This document shows, one piece after another, positions 33,440-45,736 of a DNA stretch of 64,000 nt (the stretch's first letter is position 1; the number at the start of each line of letters is the position of its first letter). A program made the position numbers and the translations under genes. The stretch is taken from contig OW240916.1 in assembly GCA_933207985.1 (NCBI GenBank), positions 85,085,792 through 85,149,791 of the forward strand. The letters run 5' to 3'. This DNA is from Pelobates cultripes (taxonomy: Eukaryota; Chordata; Amphibia; Anura; Pelobatidae). Under the pieces are notes generated by a model. It was not told the origin of the DNA. It made no database searches and saw only the letters and a program-made list of their open reading frames with translations.

Positions 33440-33952
33440 AGGAGGAGAGACAAACTCAGAATAATGTGGGGGGGTCAGTCTGTGTGTGGGGGTCAATCTG
33501 TGTGTGTGTGGGGGTCAGTCTGTGTGTGGGGGGGCTCAGTCTGTGTGTGCGGGGGGTCAGTCTGTATGGGGGGATCAGTCTGTGTGTATGGGTGTGTGTA
33601 TGGGTCAGTCTGTGTGTGTGGGGGGATGTGTGGGGGGGCAGTCTGTGTGTGTATGGTTGTGGGGGGTTCAGTCTGTGTGTGGGGCAGTTTGTGTATATGG
33701 GTCAGTCTGTGTGCGGTGGGTCAGTCTGTGTGTGGGGGGCTCAGTCTGTGTGTGTATGGGCCAGTCTGTGTGCAGGGGGGGGTCAGTCTGTGTGTGGGGG
33801 AGTCAGTCTGTGTGTTGGGGGGTCAGTCTGTATGTGTTTGTGTATGGGTCAGTCTGTGTGTGGGGGGGTGTCAGTCTGTGTGTGTATGGGTCACATTGTG
33901 TGGTGAGGGTCAGTCTGTATGAGGGGGGTCAGTCTGTGTGTATAGGTCAGTC

Positions 33953-33992
<40 letters not shown>

Positions 33993-34055
33993 TGTATGTA
34001 TGTATGGGTCAGTCTGTGTATATGTATGTGTCGGTCTGTGTAAGTGCTAGAGCTC
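33440..34055. repeat. G-rich minisatellite (GTCAGTCTGTGTGTGGGGG)n
   Basis: About 30 variable units of 17-25 bp, ending in a (TG)n run at about 33955-33990. It reads open in all three forward frames with the composition SVCVWGG, which is a repeat artefact and not a gene. Confidence 0.95.
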
Positions 34056-34469
34056 AAAAAGAGATACCACTCATTTCATGACTACCTCTGTACCTGATGG
34101 ATAGGCAGCCTTCTCAACCACCACGGATCTGATTGTGCCACACCTTCCCTGCAAGGCAAGATCAGGGAAAGGGGAATATCCTTTTTTTTTCTTTTTTTTT
34201 TACAATTAATAAACTAAAAATTATAAAACTCTTCCCTATCCCACTCTCTACACCCCCTGAACACAGTAGACCCTTACAGATAGTGAACCCCCCACATACA
34301 CTACACTCCAACAACACAGAGTAGGCCTTTGCATACACACACAGTGCACCCCTCACACACAATATCTCTTCACCCACATACACACTTCTTCCCCACATAC
34401 CTTCACCCCCACATACACATGCATACATACATACAGGCTTCACCCAGTTACGCACCGAATCTCATATAT
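34056..34469. other. simple-sequence-rich DNA without a gene
   Basis: Contains a poly-T run (34182-34201) and (ACAC)-rich stretches. No gene was recognised. Confidence 0.5.
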
Positions 34470-34516
34470 ATACATATAGACAGATAGATAGATAGATAGA
34501 TAGATAGATATAGATA

Positions 34517-34570
<54 letters not shown>
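34470..34570. repeat. compound microsatellite (GATA)n (TC)n (TA)n
   Basis: GATAGATAGATA, then CTCTCTCTC, then a TA run of about 40 bp. Confidence 0.95.
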
Positions 34571-34574
<4 letters not shown>

Positions 34575-35544
34575 AACTACAGCTCCTTGATAAGCACACA
34601 ATGCAACCCAAATACACAAACACTCACAATGCAGCCCCTAGATGCACATGCACACACTTTACAGGCCCTCACAGTACACACACAATCTCAAAAGCTCCTA
34701 TACATGAGCACATGCTCAAACTACAGCCCCTAGTTACACATAGTACACCATAAACAAACTCCTCTATACATACACTTCACTACAGCCCCTTTTAAACACC
34801 ATGAAAAATTATCTTGCATCTCCTGAAAAGGTTTTCCAGTCTCCATGAAAATGTGTCTTGCCTGTAATAAAAAAGGTGCAGCAGTGGAACCACAGGGAGT
34901 GCTGGTGCTGCGGTTACACTGCAATTAGGGCCACCCGATGGGCATGTGTCTTCAGGGGCCCAAAACAGTTTTTGCACCAAGACCCGTTAGTTCCGTCACT
35001 GTGCAGCAGCTTCCCCGGCACACAAGCTCTGCATGGAAGATCGCCTCCCCATACGCAAGCTCCATTCCCAATCTCTGACTGAGACACACACAGACAGACA
35101 GACACACATTCTGACAGACATACAGTGACAGGCACACACTCTCTGACTGAGACACACACTGAGACACATACACACACACATTTTCTCACAAATTGCTATT
35201 TTTATTTTTATTTAAATCCTCCCAGCCTCCCTACCTTTGGGAGAGCTGAGTGGATCTTTCCCTGGCGTCCAGTGCGTCTCCTATCAATCTTCCTGCAGTT
35301 TCTCTCTGCTCCCCTGTGTGCTCTCTGTAGTGATGCCGGGGCCAGAGTGATGTCATATCGCTAAACAGTGCGCAAGGGAGCAGAGAGGAACTGCAGGTAG
35401 GTTACTGCTCCCTCGCATGCCACCTCCATACTCCCGCGGCGGCCAGCTTTAATGTTTCCTGCGCGCTTAGCAAAGGGCTGACAAATGCCAGGCGAAATGT
35501 CTCGTTGCCATGGCGAACTGGCGCCTGGAATTTGTCGAGCCCTC

Positions 35545-35545
<1 letters not shown>
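34571..35545. other. non-coding DNA with (CACACA) and hAT-like pieces
   Basis: 34600-34760 is rich in ACACA with CAGCCCC units. 34915-35060 has GGGGCCCAAAACAGTTTTTG, resembling the hAT-like end at 38890-38922. 35060-35180 is CAGACACACA-type simple sequence. 35220-35540 is GC-richer without a gene. Confidence 0.45.
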
Positions 35546-35547
<2 letters not shown>

Positions 35548-35579
<32 letters not shown>

Positions 35580-35665
35580 GTGCGTGTGTGCGTGTGTGCG
35601 TGTGTGTGTATATATATATACATATATATATATACGCGCACACACAGATATATATATACACATTT
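35548..35665. repeat. compound microsatellite (TG)n (TGCG)n (TA)n (CA)n
   Basis: GTGTGTGTGTGCG units, then TATATATACATATATA, then CGCGCACACACAG. Partly self-complementary. Confidence 0.95.
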
Positions 35666-36255
35666 TTAACTGCCCACCTACTTTTGTCCCTGGCCCCCTA
35701 TGTGTCCCCCCTAAATATGAATCCTGGAGACGCTACTGCATATAGGCCATATTGGAAAGTCCAGCTCCATGCCAAAATGATAGGACAGCTTTTGACTGGG
35801 CCTGGTCTCTCCTCTCAGTGTCACCGTCACTCGATGCAGAAATAAATAGGCCTGAGATGCCTGAGGTCATACACCCCTGGCTTCCTATGAGTGAGGCCTG
35901 TGTATCAGGCTGGACACATGATGAAGGAGCATGGTACTCCGCAGCCGGTGCCTGAGGCAACAAGTGTACAGATGCTTAAGATGAAGTGCAGTCGTCTGCT
36001 GCAGTGTCTTCTTGTGACATCTCCTCAGCAGCCCTTAAGTATGTCTGCAGGCCACAGAGACATCTAACACAGTTTATGCCTGCTGGACCCAGGCACTTGC
36101 TAACCAGAAGCTTGGCAGAGTATTCCCCAGGAGCCTTAGCAGGATTTTGCCAGAAATAACTGGATTATGTCAAGTTTTAGGCTTATTAGAGAATTCCACT
36201 GAGGAGCTCTAGCCTAATGCGACCATCTCGGTTGGCTGTCAGGTCCCCCACCCCC
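35666..36255. other. unassigned DNA
   Basis: Short open frames without motifs. No gene or repeat was recognised. Confidence 0.4.
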
Positions 36256-36420
36256 CGAGTTACATTTTGGGTCTCCATATTGAATCAGCACCACAGACAG
36301 CTCCCATCAGAAGTACTGGAAAACAGTGTTCATACACAGCTTTATTTTTTTTTTTTACATCTCCAGTGCTATCAGCCCAGTTTTTTCAAAATTGATCTGG
36401 ATCTGAGCAGGGACATTCAG
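36256..36420. repeat. dispersed repeat R1, copy 2
   Basis: GAGTTACATTTTGGGTCTCC and CAGCACCACAGACAGCTCCC match 7474-7560. DNA from 36421 to 37121 holds nothing recognised. Confidence 0.7.
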
Positions 36421-37125
36421 ACAGCAAAATCTTTAATTTCCACAGCCAGACTATAACTGCAGTGCCAGAACCATGAATGACAAAGGCTCTTGGTTCATGG
36501 CCGATGTGTAGAAAGGATATGCTGCCTCTGGGAAACATACATGTATACACATTAAAAATGCACAATGTAGGGAGAGTTGAATAGAGTGAAGTAAATATAA
36601 CTGCAGTGTGCGGCACACAAGGTATTCTGAAGACACTGATGGGAGAAAGGATGAATAAGACATTGGTATAGCAAAACACTTCTTGTATGGGATAATTTAT
36701 GGTAGGAAGAAAGAAGATTTGAGGGGGTGACATGGTTACTTTATGTATGTTTTAGTCAGAAGTTTTCATTTCATTGTGAACAGTCATCATCTTCATCCAA
36801 ATGGATGGTAATGGGTTAAAAAGGTGTCTGAGAAACCTCACTAACTTGGACCCTGATGTTCTCCCAACTCCGCCACCTAAAGTCTGATGAGGCAAGAGAC
36901 AATAAAAATAAAATGGGGATTACTCTTGACACATAATTAATAAGTTAATATCACATCGTACACGGTCTAATTCACACTCCATGGGTGGCAACACACTGAG
37001 CAAACATTCTAAGTAGGTGACCTTGCTTCTGGCTATATGTCCTTTCCTACACTGTGTGGGGGTGGTGGTGGTAAGTAATCGACTAAAATAAAAACTGTTT
37101 GTTTTTTGTTTTTATTTTTATTTAA

Positions 37126-37570
37126 AGGACCACTATAGTGCCAGGAAAACAAACTCATTTTCCTGGCACTATAGTGTTAATAGGTCCCCCCCACCCTCAG
37201 GGCCCCCCTCCCGCCGGGCTAAAGAGGGGTTAAGGGGTTAAACACCTCGGCGCTGTGGACTCTCCTCCCTCTTCCGACGTCATCTGCTGAATGCGCATGC
37301 GCGTCAAGAGCTGCGCACGCATTCAATCAGTCCATAAAAAAGCATTTCTCAATGCTTTCCTATAGACAGCAGCGTCTTCTCACTGTGAAAATCACAGTGA
37401 GAAGCGCGAAAGTGCCTCTAGCGGCTGTCAATGAGACAGCCACTAGAGGCTGGATTAACCCTCAGTGAAACATAGCAGTTATGTTTACAGCTGCAGGGTT
37501 AACCCTAGATGGACCTAGCACCCAGACCACTTCATTAAGCTGAAGTGGTCTGGGTGCCTATAGTGGTCCT
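37126..37570. mobile_element. TTAA-flanked MITE, family 2, complete copy
   Basis: Starts AGGACCACTATAGTG and ends CACTATAGTGGTCCT-like sequence (CTATAGTGGTCCT), flanked by TTAA at 37122-37125 and 37571-37574. An inner inverted repeat next to the left end (CCAGGAAAAC / GTTTTCCTGG) is shared with 50137 and 52889. The TTAA duplication suggests piggyBac-type mobilisation. Confidence 0.88.
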
Positions 37571-37574
37571 TTAA

Positions 37575-38070
37575 TGTTTAGACATGTTATACCTCTAGTT
37601 TACTGTTATATTTGCAAAATTGTGCTGAAAATCAAATGACATGCTTTTATGTTTGTTGATATGTAAAAGCTTGTTTCTGTTGCTGTGGCATTGCAGGAAT
37701 CTTTGTATTACTCTGCAAAGCAAAAATACAGAATTTTTAAAAAAAATTTAAAGGTGCTGATTTCTACATGCAATTGTCTATTTCAAGGGTGGGACTTCTG
37801 AAAGTGCATCACTACAAATTTCTGTTAGACTATTAAAAAGGTAAGAAAAGAAACATCATACCTTACAAACACAGATTTGTTAAATATGATATTAAATGTT
37901 ATGGGGAGTGACAGTTTACCTTTAAGAACAGCTGTACACTAAACATTAAACTAAACAAGGACATCTGCTTAACATTTTGGTTCATGTTTATGAATCTTTG
38001 GCTACTTGCCACATGTGCTCTAAGTATGAAATGTACTGTTTGTATATAATTATTTGGAATGTATGCAATG
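37575..38070. other. unassigned DNA
   Basis: No gene or recognised repeat. AT-rich. Confidence 0.4.
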
Positions 38071-38922
38071 CAGGGCCTTCATCAAAATGTGACGGTTGTC
38101 ATAAGAGGCCTGAACTGCTCGGGGACACAAAGTTTTCCTCTGATCTTGTAATCCGCCCAAGGCCGTACAGCTGTATGGGCCCTTTACCCCTAATGTGCAT
38201 ATATCTATATATGCACCGATATACACTTGCAGGCCCTGCTTGCTTCTATAATGAAGAGGGGGCCCAGGAGATTCAAAGTTTCACATCCACCAGCGTCCTC
38301 ACGTGAGCTGTGGATTGCCAAGGCAACGTTCCGTATGGCACCCATGCAGAGAAAAGGAGAGAATCTCCTGCCTGGCTGCTGGAGGTTAGCTCTTATCCTA
38401 CACCAAATACACACACACACTGCATCCACTATACAGACATAGGATCCACTACACACACTGCATCCACTATACAAACATAGGGTCCACTGCACACACTGCA
38501 TCCACTACAAACACAGACATAGCATCCATACATACACTGCATCCACAAACACAGATACTGCATTCACTACACAAACACAGACAATACATCCACTATACAC
38601 TCTACAACCACTACACAAACACAGAAACTGCATTCAGTACACACACTGCATCCACTACACAGACACTGAATCCACTACACACACTACATCCACTACATAA
38701 ACACAGACACTGCATCCACTACACAAACACTGTATACACTTTCCTCATGCACTCTCTTTACATCCACACTATGCACACACAGTCTGCATCCAATATACAC
38801 ACACACACTGCATCCACTATACATACACACTGCGTTGACTTTACTTGTGGGTGGGGGTGAGCCCTGGCTGGCCAAGCCCTTGAGCTGTGTAAGGGGCCCA
38901 AAATGTTTTGATGAAAACCCTG
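38071..38922. mobile_element. non-autonomous hAT-like element with minisatellite core
   Basis: The left end CAGGGCCTTCATCAAAATG and right end TTTTGATGAAAACCCTG are inverted to each other. The 8-bp flanks ATGCAATG and ATCCTATG agree only partly. The core at 38400-38850 is the CACTGCATCCACTACACAAA minisatellite. No transposase. The end motif resembles those near 62940. Confidence 0.65.
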
Positions 38923-39907
38923 ATCCTATGAATATAATGGTTTGGAAGAACAAAAAAACACTCCAAAATAGTTGAAGCCCAAGGAACAGCAAAGCTAAGT
39001 GGAGTGGGTCTTGACAGAGCTAGGAGGCTGGCATATGGACAAAGGGGATTTGGGTTTGGAGATGTTATGTGTGGGAGTGTGGCCTAGCTTAACATAAAAA
39101 ATTAATGGTGTCTGTGTTAATTGATTGGGGATTTATGGGTGTAAATTTGGGAATATGCCCATGGGGACGACTAAGCGCATTCAAGAATTCTGGATAACTA
39201 ACAAATGAATAAAAAACAGAGTCGGAAGTTAATTTGCCCTCTAATTGCATTATCTTAATCAGTTCATCAGAACTTAGTGAATAAAAAAACACTCACGAAA
39301 CACACTCACATAAAAACCAAATGATGTTCTTTGTGGTTGTTATAAAGATATGGATCTTTATGGTGAAAGTGATTAAATGAATAAAGAAGTGAAAACCTGT
39401 GTGTACTTAATGTATGTGGTCGATTAACTGAAAACGACCTCAACAAGATATCAACACTGTACAAATATTATGACAATACTGCTCATTAGGGAATGAATGA
39501 GATATTAATTCTACACAGTGAAATATGAAAACTGCAAAATGTAGTCATAGTGTGCAAATCAATCACATGTTGTTTTTGCATTTTCCACATTGTTTGCCAT
39601 TTAATAGAAATTTATGTTTCATTTGTCTGTAAATGTTCTTGTCCAGTACATGTTCTTATCTGTGCAATGGTTTTATGTAGCATCATTCTGCTGTTAAAAT
39701 TAAGGATTGTGTCTACAGTCGGGGACTTCTGTGTTTTATGGATGTATATAAAGAAATACACACATAACTGGAAGCCTGATTTGCATTCACTCCTGACTGA
39801 CCTGCCAATTCTTTGGGCTGAAACATTACCATTTTATTTTACATTCTTTCTATAAAGTATACATTCCGCAGTACAGAGCATTTGAAGGCGGAATAGCCTG
39901 ACATTAT
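38923..39907. other. unassigned DNA
   Basis: No gene, RNA or known repeat recognised. AT-rich. Confidence 0.4.
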
Positions 39908-39912
39908 GTAAC

Positions 39913-40486
39913 TGTGGCAGAAATGCCTCTGCCACGTGCTCTTGGAGGGGCCTGCTGGCCAGCCTCTTGCCCCAATGATGGACCTTGGCCAATGTACTTT
40001 AAAAAGGCTCTGTTCGTGCCTTTTGACTTCTCTGGTTCGGTATATGGGATTCACCGAACAGATTATGCTTATTGGGTTTGTATACTGAATGAACTACCAA
40101 ACAGCCAGACCATCCAGGAGAGTCGTGTGCTGCTTGTTGACTCTTTTGACCCCTATCAACTCCTTCATCGCAATAATTCTAAGTGGTCGGCAGGGTGGTC
40201 GTCGTTCGTATGTGCGAACACGTGGTGGCGGCCATCTTTAGCCGCGAACACGTACAGCGGTGTTTGGTCATCAAGTGCATGGAACTATAATCGGACACTC
40301 GATAGCGCAAACACTGCTGGGACTTCCATCTCTTTGTACGTTCAACTGGATTCACATGAGAAGAGTGGTGTTTGGTGGCGTTTATGGTGGTAATGGTGTA
40401 CGTTGCGGTACTTATAGTACTCAAGGATTACTAAAAAGCAGCGTTTGACGGAGGCACCCGGTCAGGGTGCCAGGCGGTCCGCCACA
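39913..40486 (+). mobile_element. solo LTR, TGTGRCGG family, short copy, plus strand
   Basis: Starts TGTGGCAGAAATGCC and ends GGCGGTCCGCCACA, flanked by GTAAC on both sides (39908-39912 and 40487-40491). It is inverted relative to copies A, B and D and about half as long. Open frames across it are not genes. Confidence 0.75.
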
Positions 40487-40518
40487 GTAACATATATAAA
40501 AAAACATTGGTAGCTAGG

Positions 40519-41475
40519 TGAGGTGGTCTCTTCTTTTTTTTTTTTTTTTATAATCAATTTTTATTGAAGCATGTCAGTAGATTAATTTGGGCTTGCAGGC
40601 CCGCATTAATAGTAGAATACAAAGGTACATAATAAGAGCATCAGATATCCAAACAGTATAATTATGTGTGGGTAGAGTCTGATACAGTTGCAATATTAGG
40701 TAACACGAGATCGCTGATGGTAGTTGTTACCGTGTTTCTCCCCCAGGGGTACATAGCTACAGCTCGTGATAATCACAATTATTCAGATCAGTCCACCGAG
40801 GGCTAGGGCGGTGCGGGGTAATTAGTATGTATCGGTGTCTTATAAGCGTGTGGAAACTAATGGTTAGTGTGTCAGGTCTTCTCGTCGAGAAGTGTGGAAG
40901 TGGGGTGTGATGACGTCTCTTCTTTTCTCCTTCTGTAGTTTGGTGCTGAATGTATACAGTTTTATCATAAAACAATTGTATGGAAAACAAGGTCCAAACA
41001 AGGGACTAAAATTAAGGAATGGGGGAAGAGAAGCCCACCGCAGCTCTGTCAGCTTTAAAACGAGTCTCACAGGCTCTACACATTTTCCTTATACTCCCGC
41101 CACGGTTTCCATGTTTTATAGGATGAGGGGAGAGAGCTTCTGACAGTGGCTATAAGCTGATCCACTAGATGGTTCTCTGGGATTTTTGCTCGAACTTCCC
41201 TAAATTCTGAATGGTGCTGACTTGTCAAGATGTTAAAGTTACTTTAATGCATAATTTGTGTTCCTTCTACGTCATGCCCTCCATAAGTTTGGAGAACAAG
41301 AAGGGCCAGGGGTCTAGAGCGAATGGTCTGTGAAATATGTTTTTCTAATAGTTTCTGAAAACCTTTGAGAATTTGGAGAGAGCAGAACAAGACCACCACA
41401 TGTGTGAAAAAGTGCCCCTTGAGCCACACTGCCTCCAGCAGTCATGTGAGGGGAGCCTACCCCTCTTGTGTAGTT
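40519..41475 (-). pseudogene. L1-type LINE 3' end: ORF2 C-terminus, 3' UTR and poly(A)
   Basis: On the minus strand, 41440-41330 reads CWRQCGSRGTFSHMWWSC, the conserved cysteine-histidine C-terminal motif of L1 ORF2p. The frame continues with stops (RPFALDPWPFLFSKLMEGMT). Past about 41080 is non-coding DNA ending in AATAAAAATTGATTATAA plus a run of A (a plus-strand T run at 40521-40539). It is a truncated, inactive copy, separate from the L1 at 19.9-31 kb. Confidence 0.85.
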
Positions 41476-41542
41476 GTACTGGGGTTGTGTGTCAGCTAAA
41501 AAGTATCTTGTACATCTATTCTTGTGAGATCACGCATACTGA

Positions 41543-42616
41543 TGGTGGCGGACCGCCTGGAACTCCGACTGGGTGCCTCCGCCAATCACTGCTTACTAGT
41601 AATTCCGAGTACTTCCAAGCACTTCACCAGACACCATAACCACCGTCATCCCCGCAGCCAGCATTACAGCTTAGTTGGGGTCTCGCTGTCCTCCACCCAC
41701 CCTGGACCCAAGACCGGGATACAGCTTCCAGTGGGTAGACCTCTCCTACTGCAGAGAGTATAGCAGGATAGCTCTTACAAGAGCTAGTGATTATAATCCG
41801 AGGGAGTATAGTGATTATAGTAATCCCCATAGTGAATATAGCTGTTTCCTCCAAGCATGAGGCAAGGCTCTATGTTGAGGGTGAAGGAGAACTGGTTTAA
41901 TGGGAGCCACATGCAGCTTTATATGCAACTCCCCATGCAAGGGATTTTCTGTTACATATTCCAGGGGCATTCCCCACTGGACCTGAGAGGAGACTACAGT
42001 AAAACAAATACATAATTACTTTGGCTCTCAGGTCCAGGACACTCCCACACAAAACAGGGTAATCCCTCCCTTGTGCCTGAGAGATAATTGAGTGAGGAAC
42101 AGTATTAAACGCAATTATATCCAGGCACAGAAAACATACATTTTAACAGTATCCCAAAAGTACCCCCAAAACTCATGGAAACCCCACAAAAGTCACATCC
42201 CCTGATACCAACAAATCCAAAAATCACCCAGATCGGTTCAGAGGTTTGGGATTTCCATGGAGGTTATAATTTGTCTGACCACACACGAGCCTCATGCCCA
42301 AAAGAGCTCCATTAAATCAGGCTGTGCAGTCAGTCTCTTTCAGGAGTACAAAATATACGTGGCGGTTCGTCTATTTCTCTCGTTTGCCAAACGGCGACTA
42401 CCTAGCCGACCGCTTAGAACGTTTGCGGTTTAGGAGTGTTAATGAGGTGACAGAGGTTAATGAGTGGCACTCTCCGCATAAGGGTGGTCTAGTTGTTCGG
42501 GAGTTTGTTCGGAAGGTGAACGAAATAATAATAAAACAAAGGGAAATGTAATGTCCCGAACACATAGGAGAGTGAAACAAAGTAATTATAATCCAGGGAC
42601 AGGGTGATCCGTCACA
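41543..42616 (-). mobile_element. solo LTR, TGTGRCGG family, copy D
   Basis: Begins TGGTGGCGGACCGCC and ends TGATCCGTCACA, flanked by CTGA (41539-41542 and 42617-42620). On the minus strand a TATA-like CATATAAAGC (about 41925) is followed by ATTAAACC (about 41898), as expected for promoter and poly(A) signals. No internal coding sequence. It is the same length as copy B. Confidence 0.78.
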
Positions 42617-42620
42617 CTGA

Positions 42621-42952
42621 GACCTTAGCGACTACCTCCCAGATCCCTTCCCATTCATCTCCCACCTAGATCTCTCTCTTACTAGAACGCATATCTCAGT
42701 GTACCCCATTCAGATGAGAACTGTCATCTTTTTGAGCAGGTCTTCCTCTCTGTACTATGCAAGTGATGCAATTCACATCACTGGCCTGCCCCTTTTTCCC
42801 CTATTAACTGGTGTTCCGTAAAGCAAGGGTATGCTATTATGATTAGTAAATTACTAATAATGCTAAAACAAAAATAGTAATTATTTGCTAACATCTAGCA
42901 TGGCTATTCACTAAAGTGAGAAATAAATGTTAATTCAAAGTGAATTTTAAAT
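42621..42952. other. unassigned DNA with a MITE-like end
   Basis: No gene. ATTCACTAAAGTGAGAAAT at about 42906 matches the palindromic MITE at 45737-45905. Confidence 0.4.
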
Positions 42953-42956
42953 TTAA

Positions 42957-43469
42957 AGGGACACTACAGTCACCTAAACAACTTTAACTTAATAAATCAG
43001 TTTTGTTGTATCAATTTTCTTCTCAAATCACTTTTGTTTCTATCCATGCAGTCCTAGCCACACCTCCCCTGGCTGTGACTGACACAGCTTGCATGAAAAA
43101 AATGGTTTCAATTGCAATCAGATGTTAATTTATTTTATAGGTTTTTGTCTCCTGCTTTGTAAATGGAACTTTAATCACACACAGGAATCTTCTGCAAAGT
43201 CTAGCAAGCTATTAACAGTGGAGGAGATAAGAAATTCTAAATTAAACAGTCTTTGCAATAAAGGAAGTATAAACATTAGATCTCACTTTCCTTGAAGTGT
43301 TAAGGAAGGCTGTGTAAGTCACATGCAGGGAGGTGTGACTAGTGCTGCATAAACAAAATTATTTAACTCCTTAATGACAAAGAATTGAGCATGGAGACTT
43401 CAAAGGCATGATCTATACATGAAAACTGATACATTAAACTAAAATTGTTATGGTTACTATTGTGTCTCT
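42957..43469. mobile_element. TTAA-flanked MITE, family 3
   Basis: Starts AGGGACACTACAGTCACC after TTAA (42953-42956) and ends GGTTACTATTGTGTCTCT before TCAA (43470-43473, a one-base change from TTAA). Inner parts are mirrored (CACACCTCCC / GGGAGGTGTG). The short open frame at 43089-43295 is not a gene. Confidence 0.8.
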
Positions 43470-43473
43470 TCAA

Positions 43474-43545
43474 CCCCTTAAGGACACATGACATGTGTGA
43501 CATGTCATGATTCCCTTTTATTCCAGAAGTTTGGTCCTTAAGGGG
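43474..43545. mobile_element. 72-bp palindromic MITE, copy 3
   Basis: Starts CCCCTTAAGGACACATGAC and ends GGTCCTTAAGGGG. The right flank is TTAA (43546-43549) and the left is TCAA. It is in the opposite orientation to copies 1 and 2 and has jumped exactly into the terminal TTAA of the preceding MITE. Confidence 0.88.
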
Positions 43546-43549
43546 TTAA

Positions 43550-45404
43550 GGTCAATCTAACCAAACTAGACATTCTCTAAGCTACAGAATTCTCTGAGAA
43601 ATTTTTTTTTTATATTACTTCATTTATATATATTTACATCTGAAAAATCCTTTTTAAGACTATGGATAATGGACACATGCAGAAAAAAATAACAGTGGCA
43701 TATTTATGTCTAAGTAGCTCTATCAGTGGCTAAATAACCAAGTTCTCAAAAATGAATGTGATACATAGGAATTAGTCCTATGTTTCTGGGACAAGAAACG
43801 GAAGATCGTCCCAGCAGGTTATAAGCTAATTCATTTTCATTTATGATAAAAATTGACCACACATGTAGCAGACATGGGAAAGTGGGGGAGGTGAAGAAAT
43901 TTTTTATGATAATAGTTGCCATGGAAACTGTATGAACCCAGGTTAATTGGTCCATAATGTCTTAGCATAAATGCTTATTTTATATAGTTACTCACTGAGA
44001 TATGTTCATGTGTGCAGTACAAATGTTAGAGAGATTCCTTTTCTTCCTTTGATTGTGTTAATGAGCCCTGGCTGTCTTTGAAAGCAGAGCAACAGTACAG
44101 ATAATACAAATTAATTGACATTTTTAAAATCATAGCTGCTTTCTGATTGGGAATAAGAACAAGCGATATAGAATACCAAAAATGGGGCAACAAATGCCAA
44201 AAGGGGCAAAAGATGACTAAGAGTATCATGAGGATACACAGGTGAAGACACATTTTGGGAGCAGCTAAATGCCTCTTGCATTGGCCCTGCTTGGGACTGA
44301 GAATGTACCTGAGTCACACTTATGTTTTTATTTCTATCAAAGATTACATGTTTTTTAGGTAACACATATCACTAGGATAACAGATGTGGCTAGATTTTAT
44401 TTTTAAAGAAACACTCCAAGTATCATAATGGCCTAGGCTCTTTTCATTCATGTTGTGTCCTTGTTTGTCTTTATCTAATTGATTCTAGCTGCAGTAACAT
44501 TAAAAGCAAGCTGGGAATATTTGTTAGAAGTGGGGGAAATCCCTTCCTTTATGACTACCAGGCAAAATTAATGTACATAGCAAACTCATATTTGATACTG
44601 TAAATCTTTGAATATGGTACTTCGGATTAACTGACATATTCTCTACCAAACATTTGAAGGAAGATTAGCCTGTTCTTTTTCAATATTTTGTCCCCTTACC
44701 GCAGTTATCATTACATTTTAGTGTATCATTTTTTTATACCGTGTTCATAGTCATTGCTCATTTTAAGAACAACATATTTATTGGAATGCAGACGCAATAT
44801 GAATGATGACAAAGAAGAATATACCTTTCTGTTAATGGATTATTTTTTATAAATATCCTTGTTCTGTTGCAAATTAATTCTATGGTATTTACTCCCACAA
44901 GTGATGTATTAAATTGTATTCATCTGCACGATAGTTCCAAAGCAGTCCATAAATATTTGAACTTTGAACATAAGTGATGTTTTGGCTCTTTATAACATTA
45001 GAATTGAAATGAAATCATGGCTGAACTAGTAAAGTACAATCAGTCACCTCTAACCGCCTTACATACAATGGCGTGTTCTGGGACAATTGATGTATTCAGT
45101 CAAAAACTGTGTACTGTAATTAGAAATGATCTAAAACGCTTTAAGAAGAATTGTGTAGTCAAAGATCCTCATAAACAGCAGACAATAGAGGGTTTACTAT
45201 AGTGTGTGAATCAGTTAGCTTCACGACTAGACTGGCAATACACAAGAGTTCTGTTAGAAACATCTATTATTTCTGTTAGAAAGATATTCCAGAGTAACAA
45301 AAAAAAAAGACAGGAACTGCATATGATCCCGTGCATACCACTGAAGTGAAACATGGTGGAGGTGGTCTTGAGCATGTATGTCTACGGTTGGTACTGTCAT
45401 ATTT
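43550..45404. other. unassigned DNA
   Basis: No gene recognised. A short stretch at 45345-45372 (GTGAAACATGGTGGAGGTGG) resembles a conserved Tc1 transposase segment, but nothing around it supports a transposase. Confidence 0.4.
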
Positions 45405-45493
45405 ATAGTTATATACCCCCCTCTCATAATATTGTAAAGCGCTACGGAATCTGTTGGCGCTATATTAATGGCAATAATAATAATAATAATAAC
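45405..45493. repeat. short dispersed repeat tail with (AAT)n
   Basis: TTGTAAAGCGCTACGGAATC / TGTTGGCGCTATATTAATGG followed by AATAATAATAAT. I recognise this as a common amphibian repeat 3' end. Confidence 0.65.
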
Positions 45494-45736
45494 TGACTCT
45501 TTGGCCTTTATTCATGATGTGGCCTACAGCAAAGTGAATCGTGAAGTCCACATAGACATGTTATCTGCAGAGAGTCCAAAATGTATTAAAAGCATTTACT
45601 CCAAGCATACTGCAGAATCAACTTAGGATAACATTGTAGACATGAGGTTAGATCTGACATTGCAAGACATACAACAATCCTATCACCTGGCTTGCATTCC
45701 TTGGAAAAAAGAAACTCAACAGTCCTTACTTACAGG

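Noticed and set aside
33428..34043. Three parallel open frames of 146-185 codons
   Set aside because: All are translations of the GTCAGTCTGTGTGTGGGG minisatellite.
45345..45372. Tc1-transposase-like GTGAAACATGGTGGAGG
   Set aside because: A single short match; no other transposase motif or inverted ends nearby.
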